Source of the DNA: OMOG01 sp041485845
GTDB lineage: Bacteria > Acidobacteriota > Terriglobia > Bryobacterales > Bryobacteraceae
Direction of reading: 5' to 3'
Assembly: GCA_041485845.1 (NCBI GenBank)
Contig: JBGPKH010000094.1
Location: 1 to 18,981 of the forward strand
Length of the DNA: 18,981 bases
Of the stretch, positions 13,855-18,981 are shown in pieces. The notes under the pieces are model-generated. The model was not told the origin of the DNA and did not search any database. It saw only the letters and a list, made by a program, of their open reading frames with translations. The position numbers were made by a program, and so were the translations under genes. Position 1 is the first letter of the stretch; the number at the start of each line of letters is the position of its first letter.

Positions 13855-15561
13855 ATGCTGCAAATCATGCGTACGCCGCAGGTGTTCGACGTGGTCGTCG
13901 TCGGATCGGGGGCGGGGGGCGGCACGGCCGTCAAGGTCCTCACCGGCCAGGGATTCAACGTGGCGCTGCTCGAAGCCGGTCCCATGCTCAACCCCGCGAA
14001 GGATTTCAAAGAGCACGTTCTGCCTTACCAGGTGGACCATCGCGGCGCCTTCGCGCATGCCGAGCTGTACTTCGGCCGTTCGCCGAGGGCCTTCGGCTAT
14101 TTCGCCGCGCCGGATGGCAACTGGACCCTTCCGGGAGAGCCTTACACAGTGGCGCCCGGCAGCCAATGGCAGTGGTTCCGTTCGCGCGTCATCGGCGGCC
14201 GCACCAACCACTACGGCCGCATCTCGCTGCGCTTCTCGGATTACGACTTCCAGCCGGAAGACGGCCTCGGCGATCCGTGGCCCGTGACGTATGACGAGAT
14301 GTCGCCGTGGTACGACAAGGCCGAAGGATTCATCGGCGTCACCGGCACCAAGGAGGGCCTGCGCACCGCGCCCGACGGCAACTTCCTGCCGCCCATCCCG
14401 CCGCGCGTACACGAGACGCTCATCCAGAAATCCTGCCGGAAGCTGAACATTCCGTGCATCCCGTCGCGCATGGCGATGCTCACGAAATCGATCCACGGGC
14501 GCGCGGCGTGCCATTACTGCGGGCAGTGCGGCCGCGGCTGCCGGACGGCGTCGGCGTTCACCTCCAGCCAGGCCATGATCTTCCCCGCCATGCGGACCGG
14601 CAAGCTCACCATGTTCACCGGGGCGATGGCGCGCGAGCTGGTCACCGATGGTTCGGGCAAGGTGACCGCGGTCTCCTATGTCGATAAGGCGGCGCGATCG
14701 GAGAAGCAGGTTCGCTGCCGCGCGGTGGTGGTGGCGGCAAGCGCGTGCGAATCCGCGCGCCTGCTGCTGAATTCGAAATCTCCGCGCTTCCCCAACGGCA
14801 TCGCCAACTCGTCGGGCGTCATCGGACGCAACCTCACCGACTCGGTGGGCTACGGCGCGAGCGGGTACGTTCCCGCGCTCAGCGGCCTGCCGCGGCACAA
14901 CAGCGACGGCATCGGCGGCATGCATCTGTACGTGCCGTGGTGGCTGTACGGCGACAAGCGGAAGGACTTCCCGCGCGGCTACCACATCGAGATCGGCGGC
15001 GGATTCGACGTGCCTATGCTCGGCGCCTTCGACGGCCAGTGCGCCCGCCACGAAGGCTACGGCAAGGCGCTCAAGGACAAGATCCGCGAACAGTACGGCG
15101 CCTTCGTCCACTTCGCCGGCCGCGGCGAAATGCTTCCCAACCGGGACAGCTATTGCGACATCGACCCGCAGCGCGTGGACGCCTGGGGCATTCCGGTGCT
15201 GCGCTTCCACTTCGCCTGGAGCGACGCCGAGATCAAACAGGTTCGCCACATGGAGCAGACGTTCGCCTCCATCATCGAGACCATGGGCGGCCAGGTCGCC
15301 GGACGGCAGCCCGAGCCGCAACGGGCCATCTCCACCGGCGGCGCGATCATCCACGAAGCGGGCACCGTCAAGATGGGAAACGACCCCAAGGCCTCGGCGC
15401 TCAACCGGTATTGCCAGGCGCACGATGTGAAGAACCTGTTCGTCTGCGACGCTGCGCCGTTCGTCAACCAGCCCGACAAGAACGTCACCCTGAGCATCGT
15501 GGCCTTTGCCTGGCGCGCGTCCGAGTATCTGGCGGAAGAAATGAGGAAGGGCAATGTCTGA
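13855..15561 (+). CDS. GMC-family FAD-dependent oxidoreductase with a four-cysteine cluster
   Basis: 568 aa from ATG 13855; ATG 13867 is equally possible, as neither has a clear ribosome site. The FAD loop is GSGAGGG (Gly17-Gly23) with Glu40 of LLEAG for the ribose. The middle contains GGRTNHYGRISLRFSDYDF, typical of the bacterial glucose-methanol-choline subgroup near gluconate/glucose dehydrogenases. Cys219, 222, 225 and 229 form CxxCxxCxxxC (CHYCGQCGRGC), like the cysteine cluster that holds an iron-sulphur centre in FAD-glucose dehydrogenases. The C-terminal domain has the active-site His500 (IIHEAGTVKMG) and Asn543 (KNVTLSI). It oxidises an alcohol or sugar and passes electrons on, rather than using oxygen. 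It has no signal of its own and overlaps the Tat-bearing subunit gene by 8 bases, implying co-export. Confidence 0.93.
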   Translation: MLQIMRTPQVFDVVVVGSGAGGGTAVKVLTGQGFNVALLEAGPMLNPAKDFKEHVLPYQVDHRGAFAHAELYFGRSPRAFGYFAAPDGNWTLPGEPYTVAPGSQWQWFRSRVIGGRTNHYGRISLRFSDYDFQPEDGLGDPWPVTYDEMSPWYDKAEGFIGVTGTKEGLRTAPDGNFLPPIPPRVHETLIQKSCRKLNIPCIPSRMAMLTKSIHGRAACHYCGQCGRGCRTASAFTSSQAMIFPAMRTGKLTMFTGAMARELVTDGSGKVTAVSYVDKAARSEKQVRCRAVVVAASACESARLLLNSKSPRFPNGIANSSGVIGRNLTDSVGYGASGYVPALSGLPRHNSDGIGGMHLYVPWWLYGDKRKDFPRGYHIEIGGGFDVPMLGAFDGQCARHEGYGKALKDKIREQYGAFVHFAGRGEMLPNRDSYCDIDPQRVDAWGIPVLRFHFAWSDAEIKQVRHMEQTFASIIETMGGQVAGRQPEPQRAISTGGAIIHEAGTVKMGNDPKASALNRYCQAHDVKNLFVCDAAPFVNQPDKNVTLSIVAFAWRASEYLAEEMRKGNV

Positions 15562-16177
15562 GCGGGAAGAAGACCGGAGTTCCCGGCGCGAGTTGTTGCG
15601 CCATATCGGCGCAGGACTGAGTCTGGCGGCCATGGGCGCCGGCGTCCTGCCCGCGCAGGATGCGCAGCACGTACACCAGGCCGTCACACAGGACAAGGCC
15701 GCCGGCCCCTACAAGCCCAAGGCGCTCACGGCCCACGAGTACGCCACGCTGCGAAGGCTCGCCGACCTGATCATTCCCGCCGACGAGCGCTCCAAGGGAG
15801 CGCTCGAAGCCGGCGCGGCCGACTTCATCGATTTCCTGTGCGCCGCCAGCAACGAGATGCGCGACATCTACACCGGCGGTCTGGGGTGGCTGGACGAGCA
15901 GGTGCGCCACCGCTACGACGGGAAGGATTTCCTGGGAGCCTCGCCGGAACAGCGGACCGCCATGCTCGATCTCATCGCCTGGCGCAAGAACGCGTCGCCC
16001 GAGCTGAACCCGGGCATCGACTTCTTCACCTGGGCCCGCCGCATGGTGGCGGACGGATACTACACCAGCCCCATCGGCATGAAGGACTTGGGCTACATGG
16101 GCAACAGCGCCATGTCGCAGTTCAGCGTGCCCAAGGAGGCGCTGGACTACGCGTTGAAGCGTAGTCCGCCGGCGTAA
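15554..16177 (+). CDS. Gluconate 2-dehydrogenase subunit 3-like protein (Tat-exported partner of the GMC enzyme)
   Basis: 207 aa, ATG 15554 inside the end of the GMC gene, with GAGGAAGG upstream. The N-terminus carries a twin-arginine signal: Arg11-Arg12 in SSRRELLRH, then the hydrophobic IGAGLSLAAMGAG and a likely cut near LPA. The mature part shows the subunit-3 pattern: LTAHEYATLRRLADLIIPAD near the start, DFIDFLCAA, a central helical region with SPEQRTAMLDLIAWR, and the ending YTSPIGMKDLGYMGNS. In this family the small subunit carries the catalytic subunit through the Tat pathway (hitch-hiker export) and helps its maturation. The usual third partner, a multihaem cytochrome c, is absent next to it. 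It ends convergently with the DHS-like gene; the 124-base gap holds a 6-bp GC hairpin (16294-16310) around that gene's stop but no U-run. Confidence 0.9.
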   Translation: MSEREEDRSSRRELLRHIGAGLSLAAMGAGVLPAQDAQHVHQAVTQDKAAGPYKPKALTAHEYATLRRLADLIIPADERSKGALEAGAADFIDFLCAASNEMRDIYTGGLGWLDEQVRHRYDGKDFLGASPEQRTAMLDLIAWRKNASPELNPGIDFFTWARRMVADGYYTSPIGMKDLGYMGNSAMSQFSVPKEALDYALKRSPPA

Positions 16178-16301
16178 GAGAAGCCCGCACCTGGGTCTCC
16201 CGTGAAACGCCTCCACTGAAATGGTCTCCAAAGGTCGCATGAAGCCTTTTGCGGGTGGGGGACAGCGACCGGCCGCAAGGGGGCGCCCTCGGGGCCCGGC
16301 G

Positions 16302-17540
16302 TTACCGGGCAGCCACCGGATATCCCACACTCTCCAGCAGCCATGCGCCGTTCTTCCGTACGTCCGCGATGAGGCGCTTCACCAACTCCTCGCGCTCTTC
16401 GAAAAGCCGATAGCCGGCGTCCGGACGAAGATATCCGCGCGCCTTGGGCTCTTTCGCGAACACCGCTTCCTGGCCCTCCGCTTCCACCATGCGGGCGTAG
16501 CGCTGGCGGTTGTCGAGCAGCGCCTTGACCAGAAACGGCATCACGATGGAATAGTCCGCCTGCATGCTCTCGGTAGTCTGGAGATACGTGTCCTTATCCA
16601 CCTTGCCCCAGGTGACGGCCTCGGCCGGAGGGCAGGAGGAGAGCGAGCCATCGGTCACGGGTGCGGTCACGATCTGCACGTCGAACTGGTATCCGCGCAC
16701 CTCGGGCAGGCCCAGCACTTGGCCCAGCGCGGGCTCCGGCTGGAGGTTGTAATTCTTAGGCACGCCGCCGCCCAGGATCACGGTGGCCAGTGCGTGCACC
16801 GGGTGATCGAACAGGCCCCAGCGATGATAGGCGCAGGCTTCGAAGACTTCGGCGTGCAGGTCGAGATCGAACGCGTAGTCCGCCATCAGGCCGGCCTCCT
16901 TCATGGCCCACAGCTTCATGGAATTCAGGAACACGCTGCCGTCGCCGGGCGCGCCGACGAAGACCGGGATGGCGCGGTGGTAACACGTCGAGAGCAGTCC
17001 GGGCGCTACGCCGTTGTGCTCCTCTTGGGCGGCGTAATACTGGCCGAGCAGGTGGCGCAGTTCGGTGCCGGTCATCTTCCGCTGGAACTCGGGACGCGAG
17101 AGCACCGCGCTCACAAAACGGTCCTGGTCGAGCAGCACGCCTTCGTCGAAGGCCATGTCGGTTACCCGGATGGTGCCTTCTTCGCGCAGCGCGGCATCGT
17201 CGGAGAAGATCGGGACTTCGTGAACGGGGCCGGATTTGTAGGCGTCCAGGCTGCGATGGCCGTCGTGGTAGCAGACGGCGTCGGTGGTGCTCAGGTACGC
17301 AACCCACCCGGTTTCGAGCAGCGGGAGCAGCCACGTCTGGTGCTGCCCGGACACGGTGACGGGTCCCGAGACGGCCAGAGTGAGTGGGCATCCCATGCCG
17401 ATGGCGCGGTCGAGAATCTGGTAGATGCGGCGGAGGCAGGCTCCGCCGAACGCCGGCAGGCAATGCGTGAAAAGCTCGTCGAGCGTCTCGCACTGGTCCA
17501 CGCGGCGCACGTGGACGTAGCGGCGGTTGGCGGGCGTCAT
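16302..17540 (-). CDS. Deoxyhypusine synthase-like protein
   Basis: 412 aa. The DHS family transfers the aminobutyl group of spermidine with NAD: to the eIF5A lysine in eukaryotes and archaea, and to polyamines in bacterial homologues such as homospermidine synthases. Visible family features: LTLAVSGPVTVSG near residues 50-70, GWVAYLSTTDAVCYHDGH, ILGGGVPKNYNLQ with Lys262 at the place of the catalytic lysine of human DHS (GGGxxKHH), and TDGSLSSCPPAEAVTWGKVD, matching the DGSxSGAxPxEAVSWGK spermidine/NAD segment. The two histidines after the lysine are Asn-Tyr here. Bacteria lack eIF5A, so the substrate is probably a polyamine or a bacterial protein. ATG 17540 overlaps the stop of the small helical protein (ATGA), so the two are coupled. 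Confidence 0.9.
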   Translation of the reverse strand: MTPANRRYVHVRRVDQCETLDELFTHCLPAFGGACLRRIYQILDRAIGMGCPLTLAVSGPVTVSGQHQTWLLPLLETGWVAYLSTTDAVCYHDGHRSLDAYKSGPVHEVPIFSDDAALREEGTIRVTDMAFDEGVLLDQDRFVSAVLSRPEFQRKMTGTELRHLLGQYYAAQEEHNGVAPGLLSTCYHRAIPVFVGAPGDGSVFLNSMKLWAMKEAGLMADYAFDLDLHAEVFEACAYHRWGLFDHPVHALATVILGGGVPKNYNLQPEPALGQVLGLPEVRGYQFDVQIVTAPVTDGSLSSCPPAEAVTWGKVDKDTYLQTTESMQADYSIVMPFLVKALLDNRQRYARMVEAEGQEAVFAKEPKARGYLRPDAGYRLFEEREELVKRLIADVRKNGAWLLESVGYPVAAR

Positions 17541-17854
17541 TGCTTTGGCAAATGAGGAAGGATGTCCTGGACCGTCCGAATGAGACTGTTCAAGTTTTCC
17601 CGAGTTGTCCTCTGCTCTTCGGCAGAATCCTTCCGCGCTTGGGCCAACTCCACGTGCTTATCCGCCATCAGACGGAAACCATCCTTCATCATCGCTGCCA
17701 GGTCCTGTAGAGCCCGGCTCATCTCCGGCTTCCATTCCGTGTGCACCTGAAGGTCGTGTTCATGCGCCATGGCCGTCTCACGCAATATCTGGAGCTGAAC
17801 CGTGTTTTCCGCGCTCTTTTCCAGGATGAACTGTATCGTCTTCTCGGCGTCCAT
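17537..17854 (-). CDS. Small alpha-helical/coiled-coil protein coupled to the DHS-like gene
   Basis: 105 aa from ATG 17854. The sequence is almost wholly helical with heptad-like spacing: MDAEKTIQFILEKSAENTVQ, LQILRETAMAHEHDL, MSRALQDLAAMMKDGFRL, then a charged stretch ending LNSLIRTVQDILPHLPKQ. There are no Cys, no signal peptide and no membrane segment. Small proteins beginning like this (xIQFILExxA...) occur in Acidobacteria and Planctomycetes with no assigned role. A perfect TATAAT ends exactly 6 bases before the ATG and there is no ribosome site, so translation is probably leaderless. Its stop overlaps the DHS-like start. The frame continues upstream through the broken NACHT gene, but that extension is accidental: the phosphoesterase frame happens to be the same, with shadow sequence in between. 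Confidence 0.75.
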   Translation of the reverse strand: MDAEKTIQFILEKSAENTVQLQILRETAMAHEHDLQVHTEWKPEMSRALQDLAAMMKDGFRLMADKHVELAQARKDSAEEQRTTRENLNSLIRTVQDILPHLPKQ

Positions 17855-17860
17855 GAGCAC

Positions 17861-17882
17861 ATTATACCGGCGACCTGTCGCC
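17861..17882 (-). promoter_or_regulatory. TATAAT promoter with adjacent operator-like palindrome
   Basis: On the minus strand: GGCGAC-AG-GTCGCC (17882-17869), two bases, TATAAT (17866-17861), six bases, ATG. The dyad is perfect in both 6-bp halves and sits in the -10/-35 spacer, where a repressor would block polymerase. Its 2-base centre is too short for a hairpin, so a protein site is likelier. No good -35 is visible. The promoter lies at the broken end of the NACHT pseudogene. Confidence 0.55.
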
Positions 17883-18709
17883 CTTCGGGAAGCTCGGGCG
17901 GCGGCCCCGCGGGCCGGCACAACAGCCATGCGATCCTCCGCAGGAACGTAGTCTTGCCGCTGCCTGGCTTGCCTTCGATCACCAGCTTGCGGTTTTGTAG
18001 GGCCTCTTCCAGGGGCACTTGCAGGGCGCGTTTCCACTCCTCGCCCACGGCAATTGCGGTGTCCTTCCAGACGGCCGCGGTGGTCATGAGCCGGATGTAC
18101 AGCACATCGATGCCGGGAGGCGGAGTCTGCCCGGGTCCCACCTTGAGTTGATGCAGATCGATGCTCTGCGTCTGGTCCCGCAGCCAGGCAAGGTACTTCG
18201 CAGGGTTGGCCGCGGCTCGCCCAACCGTTTCGGTGCGCAAGCGAATAGACCTGAGGCGGTTTCTCCTCATATTGCGGCCTTCGGGGATCGAACTCCCACG
18301 GTCGGCAGGTAATGGTGCGGGCGTTCGTGTCGATCTGGAGCAGCGAGAAGTTGTTCCGGTAGGCGTGGTTGTCGTAGGTCGCGCCGCCGAGGAGCAGCCG
18401 CGCCCGGTCATAACAGGCCGTGGCGCGCTCGATCGAGCCGTGCGTGTGGCCGGAGAGAATCGCGTGCGTGCGCTCGGCCAGGTACCCATAAGTATTCGGC
18501 CGGTCGCCGTAGGCGTTGTACTCGGGGTTTGCCAACCAATCCTGCGGATGGTGCAACACCGCGACCGTGAGCGGAGCCGTGTTGTAATCGCCCGGATCCA
18601 TCAGCGCCATCGATTGAAGCTGCGGCAGGCCGAGCCAAAGCTCTCGTGACTCGGAAAATCGTGAGGGTTGGAAATGTTGGGGCGGGCGGGTGGCCGGTGC
18701 TTGCAGCAT
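17867..18709 (-). pseudogene. Calcineurin-like phosphoesterase fused to NACHT NTPase, truncated at both ends and frameshifted
   Basis: Two homologous pieces lie in series. The upstream piece (about 18690-18242) is the C-terminal half of a metallophosphoesterase: LTVAVLHHPQDWL, then the metal-binding GHTHG (18437-18451) and LLLGGATYDNHAYRNNFSLL. After PQVYSL (TAT TCG CTT) one extra base near 18238 shifts the frame. The next frame reads RTETVGRAAANPAKYLAWLR, DVLYIRL, VPLEEALQNRKLVIE and the Walker A GKPGSGKTT (17947-17973), followed by FLRRIAWLLCR. This linker-plus-Walker-A order is typical of NACHT-domain STAND proteins. Homology ends just after, where the promoter of the next gene begins, so Walker B, the rest of NACHT and the sensor repeats are missing. 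The phosphoesterase N-terminus is missing too. Intact relatives are thought to act in stress or phage sensing. This copy cannot be functional as read. Confidence 0.75.
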
Positions 18710-18717
18710 TGGCAGGG

Positions 18718-18981
18718 ATGCCGTGTTTCTCCAGCAGGACGGGCACGGTCGAGGGCCGCGAGGGCAACCGGATTACGATTCGCCGCGAACCGGACGGTCA
18801 CCGCCACACTCGGAGTATTCCATCGCGTCTGAACCTGCTCGTGGCGGCCGGGGACCACGTGGAGGTCAATCGGGTCATCGCGTCGGCGCTGACGACCGTT
18901 CGCGATGATGAGCTGACATGCTCAGGGTCGGTTCCGGCCCTCCGCATCCCGGATCTTCTGGTTTCACGAGAAGGGAAATCG
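18718..18981 (+). other. Open plus-strand frame running off the window, unassigned fragment
   Basis: From ATG 18718 the plus frame is open to the right edge (88 codons): MPCFSSRTGTVEGREGNRIT, then IRREPDGHRHTRSIPSRLNL and LVAAGDHVEVNRVIASAL. The pattern GTVxxREGNRITIRRExDG...IPxxxxLLVxxGDxVE faintly recalls the barrel-sandwich insertions of the RNA polymerase beta-prime subunit, but that is from memory and untested. Later residues look less protein-like. It may be a fragment inserted where the phosphoesterase N-terminus should be, or a chance open frame in GC-rich DNA. No minus-strand frame here continues the phosphoesterase. Confidence 0.25.

Noticed and set aside
13555..15696. 713-codon open frame on the minus strand opposite the GMC gene
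   Set aside because: It is antisense to an unambiguous enzyme gene, is rich in Arg/Ala/Val/His from complement codons, and shows no domain. It is an effect of high GC.
16294..16310. GCCCGG-CGTTA-CCGGGC hairpin as a bidirectional terminator between convergent genes
   Set aside because: It overlaps the DHS-like stop codon and has no U-tract on either strand; it may still slow polymerase but cannot be called a terminator.
16221..17555. 444-codon plus-strand frame opposite the DHS-like gene
   Set aside because: The minus strand carries a recognisable DHS family protein with its active-site motifs; this plus frame is its complement shadow.
17537..18709. Single 390-aa protein joining phosphoesterase and small helical protein
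   Set aside because: The middle third of this frame (ASRGQPCEVPCLAAGPDAEH and following) is a shadow of the NACHT frame. The helical protein has its own promoter and start at 17854.

Overview
The window is a high-GC bacterial chromosome segment. It most resembles an acidobacterium of the Solibacter/Bryobacter type. That placement is inference from gene content: an ECF sigma factor overlapping a Ser/Thr kinase with a TPR tail, a GMC oxidoreductase paired with a Tat-exported gluconate-dehydrogenase subunit-3 protein, a haem-c/helix-hairpin-helix fusion, Gly/Arg-rich linkers, and scattered short inverted repeats. No rRNA, tRNA, CRISPR array, IS element or phage gene was seen.

Layout. 1-466: end of a phosphohexomutase gene. 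467-824: non-coding, with a long inverted repeat and then, on the minus strand, a structured RNA region ending in an intrinsic terminator. 825-1328 (-): unknown protein. 1453-3264 (+): exported GH3 beta-glucosidase/exohydrolase. 3419-7572 (+): an operon of ECF sigma factor, membrane Ser/Thr kinase with TPRs, and a small AT-richer exported protein. 7611-8549 (-): YegS/diacylglycerol-kinase-type lipid kinase with no ordinary start codon. 8594-10582 (+): ligA. 10590-11237 (-): NAD(P)-binding SDR. 11317-11550 (-): ankyrin remnant. 11661-13826 (-): operon of a frameshifted Gly-rich protein, an exported beta-propeller and a haem-c/HhH protein. 13855-16177 (+): divergent GMC oxidoreductase plus subunit 3. 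16302-17854 (-): a small helical protein translationally coupled to a deoxyhypusine-synthase-like enzyme. 17867-18709 (-): broken phosphoesterase-NACHT gene. 18718-18981 (+): unassigned fragment.

How the genes may work together. The sigma/kinase/small-protein set looks like a self-contained signalling operon. The kinase is cytoplasmic and its TPR array is predicted to lie outside the membrane. The GMC/subunit-3 pair and the divergent propeller/haem-c pair are all predicted to be exported. They could form a periplasmic dehydrogenase with its electron acceptor, since no dedicated cytochrome subunit sits beside the GMC gene; this is inference. The right end is a decayed STAND/NACHT locus. Its break lies beside a perfect TATAAT that would drive the small helical protein and the DHS-like enzyme.

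The observations most worth following are the strand-specific RNA structure at 675-810, the -10-N6-start arrangement at three minus-strand genes, the non-canonical start of the lipid kinase, and the decayed phosphoesterase-NACHT gene.
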